Shown in pieces: positions 52,680 to 61,788 of a stretch of 64,000 bases of DNA; the stretch's first letter is position 1, and every line of letters starts with the position of its first letter. The position numbers were made by a program, and so were the translations under genes. Source of the DNA: Candidatus Mediterraneibacter surreyensis (GTDB lineage Bacteria; Bacillota; Clostridia; Lachnospirales; Lachnospiraceae); contig DWYB01000036.1 in the NCBI GenBank assembly GCA_019118885.1, forward strand, positions 44,578 to 108,577. The letters are read 5' to 3'. The notes beneath the pieces are model-generated. The model ran no database searches, was not told the origin of the DNA, and saw only the letters and a program-made list of their open reading frames with translations.

Positions 52680-53422
52680 AATGCTGCATCTCAGGTTTTA
52701 ACTTTGTCTAATATTCCTTCACAGTCACCGTCAGCCTCTCTTCCCCACTTGACCCGAAAGGTTCATCAAAAGGGCTGTATCGACAAAGTTCCGACTGCTT
52801 CCGATTTGTATGAGTGCTTGTTGAAAGATGGCGCTGTAGCTGAAAAATGTGTACTGACCGGATACGCCAGCAGAAAAAGAAGATACTGCATAAGCTATGC
52901 ATCGACATAGAGCGTTCCGAATACACCTCGTTCTCCATGTTAGCGATATTAAAATGCGAGTTCCAATGGACAAGCATTTTGATATTGCGTTACATGGATT
53001 CGAGGGGATGAGGTAAAGCGGGTCGGCATAGTGTTGGAGTATCTTCTTTTTCTGCGTCCGCTGTTCGATCAGTATGTCTTTATATTACAGCGGCGTTTAT
53101 TCAATAAACACGAATTCCAAATATATATATTGCATTTTCTTTCTCCGTATGCTATTCTCACTTTACTGATATCGGCGGTGTTCTTGCCGCTGTATCTTCA
53201 TCGCATTTATGCGTCTCATTTTCGGCCGGTTCCGTATCGGAACATATATCCGACAATGAATGTAACTATTGACAGAATGACAGAAAGCCTGATAACGGAA
53301 GAAGCAGGCGGAAAAGAGGTACTGTGTATGGCAGATGATCCCCCAGTTTTTTGAAGTGTGACCGGAGATGAGTCCGTTTTAATGTACATGTAAAAATGTA
53401 TAATTAAAAAGCTAAAATGTTG

Positions 53423-53451
53423 TTGACATTTTACAAAGAGTATAATACTAT
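53423..53451 (+). promoter_or_regulatory. Predicted recA promoter
   Basis: TTGACA (53423-53428), 17-bp spacer, TACTAT (53446-53451); two other TATAAT-like sequences (53441 and 53449) are nearby but at 12 and 20 bp spacing. Confidence 0.6.
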
Positions 53452-53462
53452 AATATCAGATG

Positions 53463-53476
53463 CGAACAACTGTTCG
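53463..53476 (+). promoter_or_regulatory. SOS box (LexA operator) of recA
   Basis: CGAAC-AACT-GTTCG, a perfect match to the Gram-positive LexA/DinR consensus CGAAC-N4-GTTCG, placed just after the -10 and 24 bases before the recA start. LexA bound here would block transcription until DNA damage. Confidence 0.93.
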
Positions 53477-53500
53477 ATACAGAAAAGGAGAATTTTACTT

Positions 53501-54625
53501 ATGGCAGGAAATGAAGAGAAGAAAAAAGCTTTAGATGCGGCTATTGCAAAATTAGAGAAAGATTTCGGAAAGGGTACTGTGATGAGATTGGGGGATTCCA
53601 GCGCTCATGTGGCGGTGGAGACGGTGCCGACAGGGTGTCTGAGCCTTGACCTTGCGCTGGGGCTTGGAGGAGTGCCGAAAGGACGTGTCATTGAGATTTA
53701 CGGACCGGAGTCCAGCGGTAAGACGACGGTGGCGCTTCATATGATCGCAGAGGTTCAGAAGAGGGGAGGTATCGCGGGATTTATCGATGCGGAGCATGCG
53801 ATGGATCCGGTATATGCAAAGAATATCGGCGTAGATATCGATGAGCTTTACATATCCCAGCCGGACAGCGGTGATCAGGCTCTGGAGATTGCAGAGACGA
53901 TGGTTCGTTCCGGTGCGATTGATATCATTGTCATTGACTCGGTTGCGGCGCTGGTGCCGAAGCAGGAGATCGAGGGTGATATGGGAGACAGTCATGTAGG
54001 CCTGCAGGCCCGTCTGATGTCACAGGCTTTGCGAAAACTGACTCCTGTCATTAGTAAATCCAACTGTGTTGTCATCTTCATCAACCAGCTTCGTGAGAAA
54101 GTCGGAGTTATGTTTGGCAATCCGGAGACAACGACCGGAGGCCGTGCGCTTAAGTTCTATGCTTCCGTCCGTATGGATGTAAGAAGAATTGAGACGCTGA
54201 AACAAAGCGGCGAGATGGTTGGAAACCGGACCCGTATCAAGATCGTGAAGAATAAGATCGCGCCGCCGTTTAAAGAGGCGGAGTTTGATATCATGTTTGG
54301 AAAAGGTATTTCCAGAGCAGGAGATATCCTTGATCTTGCGGCGGGAATAGATCTGGTGAAAAAGAGCGGCGCATGGTATGCATATGAAGGTGAAAAGATT
54401 GGCCAGGGCAGGGAAAATGCAAAGGCCTATCTGGAGAATCATCCTGAATTGATGGAAGAGCTTGACCGTAAAGTGCGTGCCCATTATCATCTGTCCGGAG
54501 TGGAGGAAGATGAAAAGGCCGGGGCGTCTAAAGGAGATTCAGACGCAGCGGGCGGCAAAGCGGAAGAAAAGAAAACCGCGGCATCCGGGAGCGATCTTTC
54601 CCTTAAGGGCGGAAAGAAAGAATGA
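53501..54625 (+). CDS. recA: Recombinase A
   Basis: Catalyses homologous strand exchange and stimulates LexA cleavage. The 374-aa protein has Walker A GPESSGKT (residues 68-75), [24 protein letters not shown] (Walker B), the L2 region [20 protein letters not shown] and [11 protein letters not shown]. The C-terminus is an extended, charged, Lys/Asp-rich tail (residues ~335-374), longer than in E. coli. ATG 53501 follows AAAAGGAG; the upstream in-frame start lies within the promoter region and is rejected. recX overlaps by 4 bases. Confidence 0.98.
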   Translation: MAGNEEKKKALDAAIAKLEKDFGKGTVMRLGDSSAHVAVETVPTGCLSLDLALGLGGVPKGRVIEIYGPESSGKTTVALHMIAEVQKRGGIAGFIDAEHAMDPVYAKNIGVDIDELYISQPDSGDQALEIAETMVRSGAIDIIVIDSVAALVPKQEIEGDMGDSHVGLQARLMSQALRKLTPVISKSNCVVIFINQLREKVGVMFGNPETTTGGRALKFYASVRMDVRRIETLKQSGEMVGNRTRIKIVKNKIAPPFKEAEFDIMFGKGISRAGDILDLAAGIDLVKKSGAWYAYEGEKIGQGRENAKAYLENHPELMEELDRKVRAHYHLSGVEEDEKAGASKGDSDAAGGKAEEKKTAASGSDLSLKGGKKE

Positions 54626-55236
54626 CCGTTACAGGCGTAGAGCCATATACGAAAACAAAATTTAAAATATATCTCGATGGATCTTTCGCCTTTGTACTGT
54701 ACAAGGGCGAACTTTCCCGTTACGGTATCCGCAGCGGTGCGGAATTACCGGCTGAGACAGTTGATAAGATCCGTACGGAGATAGTGTTCAAGAGAGCGAA
54801 GCTGCGTGCCATGCATCTTTTAAGCGACATGGACAGGTCGGAGGCTGCTCTGAGAGATAAGTTAAAGCAGGGGCTCTATACGCAGGACGTGATCGAAAAA
54901 GCTGTGGACTATGTAAAATCATTCGGATATCTGAATGACGGGCGCTATGCTGAAAATTTTGTCAGAAGCCGGCAGGGAGCAAAGAGCAGGAAGGAGATCC
55001 GGGCGGCTCTGCTGCAAAAAGGCGTATCACCGGAGCTGATCGACCAGGCTTTTGAAATCTGCGGTGATGAAGGGGGCGAGGAGTCTGCCATCCGCAGTAT
55101 TCTGCGGAAAAAGAAGTTCGATCCGGAAACCGCGGAGGAGAAAGAAAAGCAGAAAATATACGGCTATCTGGCGCGAAAAGGATTCCGGTATGAGACCGTC
55201 CGTCAAGTAATACAAAATTATAGTGACGATGCTTGA
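54622..55236 (+). CDS. recX: Regulatory protein RecX
   Basis: Modulates RecA filaments. The 204-aa protein shows the RecX three-helix repeats: [77 protein letters not shown] and the C-terminal [13 protein letters not shown]. The first 40 residues form a small beta segment ([17 protein letters not shown]) common in Clostridia. It starts in the recA stop (ATGA), so the two are translationally coupled; its own stop codon lies inside the -35 box of the rny promoter. Confidence 0.93.
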   Translation: MTVTGVEPYTKTKFKIYLDGSFAFVLYKGELSRYGIRSGAELPAETVDKIRTEIVFKRAKLRAMHLLSDMDRSEAALRDKLKQGLYTQDVIEKAVDYVKSFGYLNDGRYAENFVRSRQGAKSRKEIRAALLQKGVSPELIDQAFEICGDEGGEESAIRSILRKKKFDPETAEEKEKQKIYGYLARKGFRYETVRQVIQNYSDDA

Positions 55237-55261
55237 CATTGTTGTGAAAACAGTATAAAAT
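55233..55261 (+). promoter_or_regulatory. Predicted promoter of rny
   Basis: TTGACA (55233-55238), 17-bp spacer, TAAAAT (55256-55261), 57 bases before the rny GTG. The recX stop codon (55234-55236) is part of the -35. Confidence 0.75.
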
Positions 55262-55317
55262 TTAACTGTTGTATTTAAGTAATATGTACAATGAAAATTG
55301 AATAAGGAGGTGCTCCT

Positions 55318-56877
55318 GTGCAATTAAGTTTAGGCTTGTGTATAGTAATTGCCGTGGCCCTCGCGTTGATAGTTGGGGTTATTTCTCACTTTGCAACGGT
55401 TTCCAGTCTCAGGAAAAATGCCGAGAGTAAGATCGGAAATGCTGAAGCAAAAGCGAGAGAGATCATCGACGATGCCGTGAAAACTGCTGAGACTAAGAAG
55501 AAGGAGGCTCTTCTGGAAGTCAAAGAGGAATCCATCAAGACAAAGAATGATCTTGAAAAGGAGACGAAAGAAAGAAGAGCAGAGCTGCAGCGCTACGAAA
55601 AGAGAGTGCTCGCAAAGGAAGAAGCAGTTGAAAAGCGTTCCGATGCCCTTGAACATCGGGAATCAAAGCTTTCGTCAAAGGAAGAACAACTTCGCCAGCG
55701 TGAAACCAGGGTAGAAGAACTGAGTCAGAAACGTGTGCAGGAACTGGAACGAATCTCAGGACTTACCTCCGAACAGGCAAAAGAATATCTGTTGAAAACT
55801 GTTGAAGAAGATGTTAAGCATGACACAGCAAAGATGGTCAGGGAGCTTGAGGCTCAGGCAAAGGAGGAGGCTGACAAGAAAGCGAAAGAGTATGTTGTCA
55901 ACGCCATCCAGAGATGTGCTGCTGATCATGTTGCGGAGACGACGATTTCCGTCGTCCAGCTGCCGAGTGATGAGATGAAGGGCCGTATCATCGGGCGTGA
56001 GGGAAGAAATATCCGTACGCTCGAGACACTTACCGGCGTGGAGCTCATTATTGACGACACACCGGAAGCGGTTGTGCTGTCAGGATTTGATCCGATCCGG
56101 CGTGAGGTCGCAAGGATTGCCCTAGAGAGACTGATCGTAGACGGGCGTATTCACCCGGCAAGAATCGAAGAAATGGTGGAGAAGGCGCAGAAAGAAGTCG
56201 ACACCATGATCCGGGAAGAAGGGGAAGCTGCAATGCTCGAAGTCGGAGTGACGGGTATCCATCCGGAACTTGTACGACTTCTTGGACGTATGAAGTTCAG
56301 GACGAGCTATGGGCAGAATGCTCTTAAGCATTCTATTGAAGTTGCGCAGCTTGCCGGTCTGCTTGCAGGCGAGATAGGGATCGATGTGAGAATGGCGAAA
56401 CGCGCCGGACTTCTTCATGATATAGGAAAATCGATCGACCACGATGTAGAAGGGTCACATATTCAGATAGGTGTAGATCTTTGTAGAAAATACAAAGAGT
56501 CTGCAACTGTTATTAACGCGGTTGAAGCGCATCACGGCGATGTGGAACCGCAGACTTTGGTTGCATGTGTAGTACAGGCTGCCGATACGATATCAGCGGC
56601 ACGGCCTGGTGCGAGACGTGAGACTATCGAAACATATACAAACAGATTAAAACAGTTAGAAGATATTACCAACCAGTTTAAAGGTGTGGAGAAATCTTTT
56701 GCCATTCAGGCAGGTAGAGAGATTCGTGTTATGGTAGTTCCGGAGCAGGTATCTGATGATGATATGGTGCTTCTGGCCAGGGATATAGCGAAACAGATCG
56801 AGTTCGAACTTGAATATCCCGGACAGATCAAGGTAAATGTTATCCGTGAATCGCGGGCAACAGATTATGCAAAATAA
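55318..56877 (+). CDS. rny: Ribonuclease Y
   Basis: Membrane-bound endoribonuclease that starts mRNA decay in Gram-positive bacteria. The 519-aa protein has an N-terminal membrane helix (residues ~5-24), a ~170-residue coiled coil ([17 protein letters not shown]... [25 protein letters not shown]), a KH domain ([21 protein letters not shown]), and an HD domain ([41 protein letters not shown]). GTG start at 55318 follows AGGAGG by 7 bases. Ends with a terminator. Confidence 0.97.
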   Translation: MQLSLGLCIVIAVALALIVGVISHFATVSSLRKNAESKIGNAEAKAREIIDDAVKTAETKKKEALLEVKEESIKTKNDLEKETKERRAELQRYEKRVLAKEEAVEKRSDALEHRESKLSSKEEQLRQRETRVEELSQKRVQELERISGLTSEQAKEYLLKTVEEDVKHDTAKMVRELEAQAKEEADKKAKEYVVNAIQRCAADHVAETTISVVQLPSDEMKGRIIGREGRNIRTLETLTGVELIIDDTPEAVVLSGFDPIRREVARIALERLIVDGRIHPARIEEMVEKAQKEVDTMIREEGEAAMLEVGVTGIHPELVRLLGRMKFRTSYGQNALKHSIEVAQLAGLLAGEIGIDVRMAKRAGLLHDIGKSIDHDVEGSHIQIGVDLCRKYKESATVINAVEAHHGDVEPQTLVACVVQAADTISAARPGARRETIETYTNRLKQLEDITNQFKGVEKSFAIQAGREIRVMVVPEQVSDDDMVLLARDIAKQIEFELEYPGQIKVNVIRESRATDYAK

Positions 56878-56905
56878 CCAGAATCATAACAAACAGCGAG
56901 AGACC

Positions 56906-56937
56906 AGCCCTTGTCGAAAGACGAGGGCTTTCTTTTT
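56906..56937 (+). terminator. Rho-independent terminator after rny
   Basis: AGCCCTTGTC / GACGAGGGCT 10-bp stem (one G-U pair), GAAA tetraloop, then a T-rich run TTCTTTTT. Confidence 0.9.
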
Positions 56938-56959
56938 GCAATTGAAGAGGAGGAATATT

Positions 56960-57499
56960 ATGGGAGAGCATATCAAACGGCTGAACAGGGAACTGAAATT
57001 TAAGGGAAAAATCATCGATTTTTATCAGGATACTATTGAGGTAGACGGAAACCATACGGTTATATGGGATTTTATCAAACATAAGGGCGCGGCTGCGGTC
57101 GTTCCGGTGACCGAGGATGGAAAGATTCTAATGGTACGTCAGTACAGGAATGCTCTTGACCGCTATACGCTGGAGATTCCGGCGGGAGCGCTGGATGCGG
57201 AGGACGAACCGGGCCGTGACTGTGCCGCGAGAGAACTGGAGGAGGAGACCGGTTACAGGAGCGATGATCTGGAATGGCTCATCACCCTGCGGACCACGGT
57301 TGCATTCTGCAATGAGCGGATCGAAGTGTATGTGGCGAAAAATCTGATCCCGTCAAAACAGCATCTGGACGAGGATGAGTTTATCGATCTGAAAGCGTAT
57401 TCTCTGGATGAGCTTAAAGAGAAGATCTTCAACGGGGAGATTGAGGACGCCAAGACGGTCGCGTCCCTGATGGCATACGCTGTGAAGTATAAAGAATAA
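56960..57499 (+). CDS. NUDIX hydrolase, ADP-ribose pyrophosphatase type
   Basis: Hydrolyses ADP-ribose or a similar nucleoside diphosphate. The 179-aa protein has a Nudix box with RELEEETGY (in CAARELEEETGYR) preceded by GALDAEDEPG, and the typical ADPRase N-terminal strand pair (LKFKGKIIDFYQDTIEV ... AAVVPVTEDGKILMVRQYRNAL). AGGAGG precedes ATG 56960; the frame extends upstream across the rny terminator and is not used. In many Clostridia this gene stands before spoIIM, as here. Confidence 0.93.
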   Translation: MGEHIKRLNRELKFKGKIIDFYQDTIEVDGNHTVIWDFIKHKGAAAVVPVTEDGKILMVRQYRNALDRYTLEIPAGALDAEDEPGRDCAARELEEETGYRSDDLEWLITLRTTVAFCNERIEVYVAKNLIPSKQHLDEDEFIDLKAYSLDELKEKIFNGEIEDAKTVASLMAYAVKYKE

Positions 57500-57576
57500 T
57501 CATAAGAGCCCGGCATATAATGAAATATCGGTAGGAAGCATACAAGCACTGTCTGGGGAAAGACACGGGAGGTAGC

Positions 57577-58131
57577 ATGAAGATATTTCATACGAGGAAA
57601 CAGTTCCTTGGCTTTTTTATGCCGGGTTTTTTATTTGGAGTTATTTACGTGAATTTCATAGCGGGTAAATATATGGCACAGCCGGGGGTGTTCAGCGATT
57701 ATTTTCTAAATCAGTTTACGACGGTACAGATCAACGCTGGAGAGTATCTGTGGTATCTGCTTCGTCTGCGTCTGATCCCTCTGGCGGTGCTGGCAGCGCT
57801 TTCTTTTACCAGAGTGCGGAAATTGTCGGTTATCCTGTTTCTGGTGTGGACAGGGATTTCCGGCGGTATCCTGATCTCGTCGGCAGCCGCGGATCAGGGA
57901 ATCCAGGGCTGCCTTTTGTGCGTAACGGCACTGTTCCCTCAATTTCTGTTCTATATTCCGGCGTTTATCGTACTGCTCTGGTATTCTTATTCGCTGCCTC
58001 AGATTCACTGGAACAGGCAGAAGACAATCTTTATAGCACTTATGATGTCACTGGGAATTATTACCGAACTGTATGTAAATCCTGTCCTGGTGAAACTGTT
58101 CCTGACTGTGCTCTGGCGGCCAGGGATATAA
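57577..58131 (+). CDS. Stage II sporulation protein M-like membrane protein
   Basis: 184 aa with five predicted membrane helices (residues ~8-30, ~62-78, ~85-105, ~112-137, ~145-165) and short loops. The length and topology and the NUDIX-gene neighbour fit SpoIIM, part of the engulfment machinery with SpoIID and SpoIIP, although sequence motifs are weak (GFFMPGFLFGVIYVNFI start, ITELYVNPVLVKLFL end). A different small membrane protein cannot be excluded. Its last 71 bases overlap the convergent SpoVB-like gene in another frame. GGGAGG lies 7 bases before the ATG. Confidence 0.62.
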   Translation: MKIFHTRKQFLGFFMPGFLFGVIYVNFIAGKYMAQPGVFSDYFLNQFTTVQINAGEYLWYLLRLRLIPLAVLAALSFTRVRKLSVILFLVWTGISGGILISSAAADQGIQGCLLCVTALFPQFLFYIPAFIVLLWYSYSLPQIHWNRQKTIFIALMMSLGIITELYVNPVLVKLFLTVLWRPGI

Positions 58132-59422
58132 GTACAGAAAATGCGATGACAGATATCAGCAGCTGACTGGCAAGCAGTCCCCAGAGGTATCCCTGGATCC
58201 CAAACATAGGGATGACCAGGTATATGCTTCCGATTCTCACAAGTAGTCCGCAGGTATTTATGAGAAATGTGGATGTGGTCTTCCCATATCCGTTGATAGC
58301 GCTGAACAGAGCGGTGTTTGTGTACAGGAACGGACAGATCCATGCAAGGGTGAGGATGAAATCTCCTGCAGTATCACTGTGGAACAGAAGAGTACCGATG
58401 AGTCTTCCAAAGATCAGGAAGAAAAGGCAGGAGGATAGTCCCAGTACAAGGCAGCTGCCGACAGCTTTTTTCAGAAGTCGTATAATGGCGTCCCGGTTCC
58501 CTGTGACATTTGTGGCGCTGACGGCCGGCATAAGGACTGTTCCCACAGAATTTGTTATTGCGGAAGGAAACAGAATGCAGGGCAGAGCCATTCCTGTCAG
58601 AACACCATACATGCTGAGCGCTTCAGAATTGCTCAGACCATACAGCTTTAAGCAGGTTGGAATGGACGCGGCTTCCACACTCTGGAGCAGCGTGACTACA
58701 GTCCGATTGGCGGTCAGAGGGAGAGACAGGCCCAGCAATTCCCGGAGATTCCCTGTTATGCTTTTGAGAGAAGCAGTGTGTAAGAACTTTCCGTGGCGGG
58801 AAAGAGCGTGGGCTGAGAACATGGCGGAGGCAAATTCCCCTGCGGCGATTCCGGCGGCTGCAAGACGAATGGAGGGAGTATGCCCGCCGTATTGGGTCAG
58901 AAAGAAGAACAGGACTACAGAGAAAATTCGGACAATCTGTTCGATGAGCTGGCCCGCTGCGGGAAGGAAAGTGTTCTGCAGCCCGAAATAATAGCCGCAG
59001 ATGCAGCTGTGGATAGCAGCGCACGGCAGTGCGTAAGAGATGATCATCAATAGTTGGGTGCATCTGACGTCTCCTAAAAAAGACAGAGCGATGAAAGATG
59101 CATTCTTTTGGATAACAATGATCTCGATAAGAGAAATAAGAACGGTGAGGCAAAGAGCAGTGCAGAGTATGTTCTTTGCCTCATTCGCTTTCCCAAGGGA
59201 TACTTTTTCTGCGGTCATGCGGGAGAGGGATGTCTGTATTCCTGCTGTGCTCAAGGACAGACAGAATGCGTAGACCGGAAAAATAAGCTGATAGAGCCCG
59301 ACATTTTCCTCCCCGAAAGCATGGCTTAAGAAGATGCGGAAGAAAAATCCCATGATACGGCTGATGAAACCTGCGGCTGTCAGAATCGCTGCGCCGCGGA
59401 AGAGTTTATGTTTTACAGACAT
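58061..59422 (-). CDS. SpoVB/Wzx-like polysaccharide flippase (MATE/MOP family)
   Basis: 453-aa integral membrane protein with twelve or so helices, of the SpoVB/MurJ/Wzx branch. N-terminus LFRGAAILTAAGFISRIMGFFFRIFLSHAFGEENVGLYQL is the typical SpoVB/YtgP opening; the SLSTAGIQTSLSRMTAE and FSAINGYGKTTSTFLIN segments are also family-like. Such proteins flip lipid-linked cell-wall or spore-cortex precursors. It is shorter than B. subtilis SpoVB (518). AGAGGT precedes the start on the minus strand. The C-terminal coding end overlaps the convergent SpoIIM-like gene. Confidence 0.88.
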   Translation of the reverse strand: MSVKHKLFRGAAILTAAGFISRIMGFFFRIFLSHAFGEENVGLYQLIFPVYAFCLSLSTAGIQTSLSRMTAEKVSLGKANEAKNILCTALCLTVLISLIEIIVIQKNASFIALSFLGDVRCTQLLMIISYALPCAAIHSCICGYYFGLQNTFLPAAGQLIEQIVRIFSVVLFFFLTQYGGHTPSIRLAAAGIAAGEFASAMFSAHALSRHGKFLHTASLKSITGNLRELLGLSLPLTANRTVVTLLQSVEAASIPTCLKLYGLSNSEALSMYGVLTGMALPCILFPSAITNSVGTVLMPAVSATNVTGNRDAIIRLLKKAVGSCLVLGLSSCLFFLIFGRLIGTLLFHSDTAGDFILTLAWICPFLYTNTALFSAINGYGKTTSTFLINTCGLLVRIGSIYLVIPMFGIQGYLWGLLASQLLISVIAFSVLISLAARAQSGTVSPGQDLHTVR

Positions 59423-59473
59423 AAAAGTGACCTCTGTGATCTGAACTTTTTACAACATATGTCAGTTTGCGGC

Positions 59474-59502
59474 TTGACAGAACCTGTAAGGGATGATATC
59501 CT
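59474..59502 (+). promoter_or_regulatory. Predicted promoter of the iscR-type operon
   Basis: TTGACA (59474-59479), 17-bp spacer, TATCCT (59497-59502). Confidence 0.6.
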
Positions 59503-59535
59503 ACAGTAGGAAATCCTAGTAAAAGAATAGGAAAT
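59500..59535 (+). promoter_or_regulatory. Candidate Rrf2 operator cluster
   Basis: CCTACAGTAGG (59500-59510) and TAGGAAATCCTA (59507-59518) are overlapping palindromes, and TAGGAAAT recurs at 59528-59535, 21 bases downstream. They overlap and follow the -10, a usual place for autorepression by Rrf2-type factors. Confidence 0.55.
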
Positions 59536-59581
59536 AAAATACCAGGAATTAATTACAGATCAGAACAGGGAAGGTGAGAAC

Positions 59582-60037
59582 TTGAAACTGTCTACAAAAG
59601 GAAGATACGGACTGCGCGCGCTGATCGACCTGGCTCAGTACGAAGGCGGAGCGCCGGTTTCCATTACGAGCATATCGGCACGGCAGGACATATCGGAACG
59701 CTATCTGGAGCAGCTTATGTCCATGCTGAAGAAAGCAGGACTTGTAAAAAGTGTCAGAGGAGCCGGAGGCGGATATATCCTTGCAAAGGATATGAAAGAG
59801 ATTTCCGTCGGGGATATCCTCAGAGCGCTTGAGGGAAGTCTTGAGCCTGTGGAATGCCCGGGGCTGGAGCCGGACGGAGACTGCAAGGCGTCTGACAGCT
59901 GCGTGACAAAATATGTATGGAAGCGGATCAACGACAGCATTAATCAGACAGTAGATGAGATCATGCTGGATCAGCTGGTGGAGGAGAGCAGAAAGAAAAA
60001 TCCTTCAGACGCAGACAGGAGAGGCTGCAAAAACTGA
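59582..60037 (+). CDS. Rrf2 family iron-sulfur regulator (IscR-like)
   Basis: 151-aa winged-helix regulator of the Rrf2/IscR family. The DNA-binding part is MKLSTKGRYGLRALIDLA ... RYLEQLMSMLKKAGLVKSVRGAGGGYILA, and three cysteines in CPGLEPDGDC-KASDSC (Cys92, Cys101, Cys107) match the [2Fe-2S] ligands of IscR. It likely represses the downstream Fe-S assembly genes when loaded with a cluster. TTG start at 59582 follows GGAAGGTGAG. It precedes nifS by 90 bases. Confidence 0.93.
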   Translation: MKLSTKGRYGLRALIDLAQYEGGAPVSITSISARQDISERYLEQLMSMLKKAGLVKSVRGAGGGYILAKDMKEISVGDILRALEGSLEPVECPGLEPDGDCKASDSCVTKYVWKRINDSINQTVDEIMLDQLVEESRKKNPSDADRRGCKN

Positions 60038-60127
60038 CGTTGAACGCAGCATTGGTATAAACTGTGGAAAGAAGCTTAACAATAAACGATATATTTGGGA
60101 TAAGAATAGAAGATACGGAGGTAAGAT

Positions 60128-61318
60128 ATGGAAAAACTGATTTATCTTGACAACGCAGCAACAACAAAGACGTCACCGGAGGTTGTCGAGGCGATGCTGC
60201 CTTATTTTACGGAGCATTACGGAAATCCTTCCAGTGTATACGGTTTTGCCGCGGCTAATAAAGAAGTCATTGCAAAACAGAGGGAGATCATAGCCAGTGT
60301 TCTGGGGGCGAAGGCAAATGAGATTTATTTTACGGCGGGAGGAACGGAGTCCGACAACTGGGCGCTGACAGCTACAGCGGAGGCTTATGCCACAAAAGGA
60401 AAGCATATCATCACAAGCAAGATCGAACATCACGCGATCCTTCATACCTGTGCATATCTGGAGAAACGGGGATATGAAGTGACATATCTAGACGTGGATG
60501 AGAACGGACTGGTGGATCCGAAAGCGGTGGAGGCTGCCATCCGTCCGGATACAATCCTGATCTCTATCATGTATGCGAATAACGAGATCGGAACCATCGA
60601 GCCGATTGCTGAGATCGGACGGATCGCTCACGAGCACGGCGTTCTCTTCCACACAGACGCGGTACAGGCTTTCGCCCATGTTCCGATCAATGTGGACGAG
60701 TGCAATATCGATATGCTCAGCGCCAGCGGACATAAGCTGAACGGCCCGAAAGGGATCGGTTTCCTTTACATCAGAAAAGGGGTGAAGATCCGCTCCTTTA
60801 TCCATGGCGGAGCTCAGGAGAGAAAGCGCCGCGCCGGCACGGAGAACGTTCCGGGGATCGTAGGGCTTGGCAAGGCTGTCGAACTTGCGGCGGCGTCCAT
60901 GAAAGAGCGCATGGAGTATGAGACCAGGATCCGGGATTACCTGATCGGCAGGATCGAGAAGGAAATCCCTTACTGCAGACTGAACGGAGACAGAAAGAAA
61001 CGTCTCCCGAACAATGTAAACTTCAGCTTCCAGTTCATCGAGGGAGAGTCGCTGCTGATCATGCTGGACATGAAAGGAATCTGCGCATCCAGCGGATCAG
61101 CCTGCACATCAGGATCTCTGGATCCGTCGCACGTGCTTCTGGCGATAGGACTTCCCCACGAGATCGCCCACGGATCGCTGCGCATGACTCTGGATGAGGA
61201 GACGACAAAGGAAGACGTGGATTATGTTGTGGACAACTTAAAAGAGATCGTCGCACAGCTTCGCAGCATGTCGCCTCTGTATGAGGATTTTGTGAAGAAA
61301 CAGGCAAAGAACAGTTAA
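60128..61318 (+). CDS. nifS: Cysteine desulfurase
   Basis: PLP enzyme that removes sulfur from cysteine for Fe-S clusters and thio-tRNA. The 396-aa protein has LIYLDNAATTKTSPEV at the start, the PLP-Lys in SASGHKLNGPKGIGF (~residue 203), AGTENVPGIVG, and the persulfide-forming catalytic Cys in GICASSGSACTSGSLDPSHVL. This is the NifS/IscS (class I) type. The ATG has GGAGG 5 bases upstream. nifU follows by 26 bases. Confidence 0.96.
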   Translation: MEKLIYLDNAATTKTSPEVVEAMLPYFTEHYGNPSSVYGFAAANKEVIAKQREIIASVLGAKANEIYFTAGGTESDNWALTATAEAYATKGKHIITSKIEHHAILHTCAYLEKRGYEVTYLDVDENGLVDPKAVEAAIRPDTILISIMYANNEIGTIEPIAEIGRIAHEHGVLFHTDAVQAFAHVPINVDECNIDMLSASGHKLNGPKGIGFLYIRKGVKIRSFIHGGAQERKRRAGTENVPGIVGLGKAVELAAASMKERMEYETRIRDYLIGRIEKEIPYCRLNGDRKKRLPNNVNFSFQFIEGESLLIMLDMKGICASSGSACTSGSLDPSHVLLAIGLPHEIAHGSLRMTLDEETTKEDVDYVVDNLKEIVAQLRSMSPLYEDFVKKQAKNS

Positions 61319-61344
61319 GAAAAGATATCAGGAGGAATCATATT

Positions 61345-61788
61345 ATGTATACAGAGAAAGTAATGGATCACTTTCAGCACCCAAGAAATGTAGGAGAGAT
61401 TGAGAACGCCAGCGGCGTAGGAACTGTGGGAAATGCAAAATGCGGAGATATCATGAGGATCTATCTCGATATCGATGAGAACCAGATCATTCGCGACGTA
61501 AAGTTTAAGACATTCGGATGCGGCGCAGCAGTGGCTACGAGCAGTATGGCAACAGAGCTGGTAAAAGGTAAGAACATCCAGGAGGCAATGCAGGTGACAA
61601 ATAAGGCTGTCATGGAAGCTCTGGACGGACTTCCGCCGGTTAAGGTACACTGCTCTCTGCTGGCAGAGGAAGCGATCCATGCCGCACTTTGGGACTATGC
61701 GGAAAAGAACGGCATCAAGATCGAAGGCCTTGAGAAACCGAAGTCAGATATCCATGAAGGCGAAGAAGAGGAAGAAGAGGAATACTGA
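61345..61788 (+). CDS. nifU: Fe-S cluster scaffold protein NifU/IscU-type
   Basis: Scaffold on which Fe-S clusters form with NifS sulfur, 147 aa. The three ligand cysteines and Asp are present: NAKCGD (Cys33, Asp35), FGCGAA (Cys59) and [11 protein letters not shown] (Cys103). It corresponds to the N-terminal domain of NifU, with no central ferredoxin or C-terminal domain. The end is an acidic tail ([10 protein letters not shown]). Its stop overlaps the mnmA start by one base (TGATG). Confidence 0.95.
   Translation: MYTEKVMDHFQHPRNVGEIENASGVGTVGNAKCGDIMRIYLDIDENQIIRDVKFKTFGCGAAVATSSMATELVKGKNIQEAMQVTNKAVMEALDGLPPVKVHCSLLAEEAIHAALWDYAEKNGIKIEGLEKPKSDIHEGEEEEEEEY

Larger units (their letters stand above)
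52469..53500. other. 1-kb stretch without a recognisable gene, upstream of recA
   Basis: Lower in GC than its surroundings. No frame shows known protein motifs; the best frames (52708-52977 minus, 52554-52910 plus, 53031-53354 plus) have no ribosome site and odd composition. It holds three signals described separately: a perfect 16-bp hairpin with a minus-strand T-run (52628-52679), a small CGGATAC/GTATCCG hairpin (52519-52547), and the recA promoter with an SOS box at the end. No RNA gene pattern (tmRNA, RNase P, SRP, 6S) could be recognised. A decayed mobile element or an unknown RNA are both possible. Confidence 0.6.

Noticed and set aside
52554-52910. Plus-strand 118-codon frame in the gene-poor stretch
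   Set aside because: No ribosome site, spans the perfect hairpin, no motif.
52708-52977. Minus-strand 89-codon frame ending ...TVTVKEY
   Set aside because: The minus terminator lies just downstream, but there is no ribosome site and no recognised family; kept only as a possible relic.
53031-53354. Plus-strand 107-codon frame before recA
   Set aside because: Odd composition, no ribosome site, no motif.
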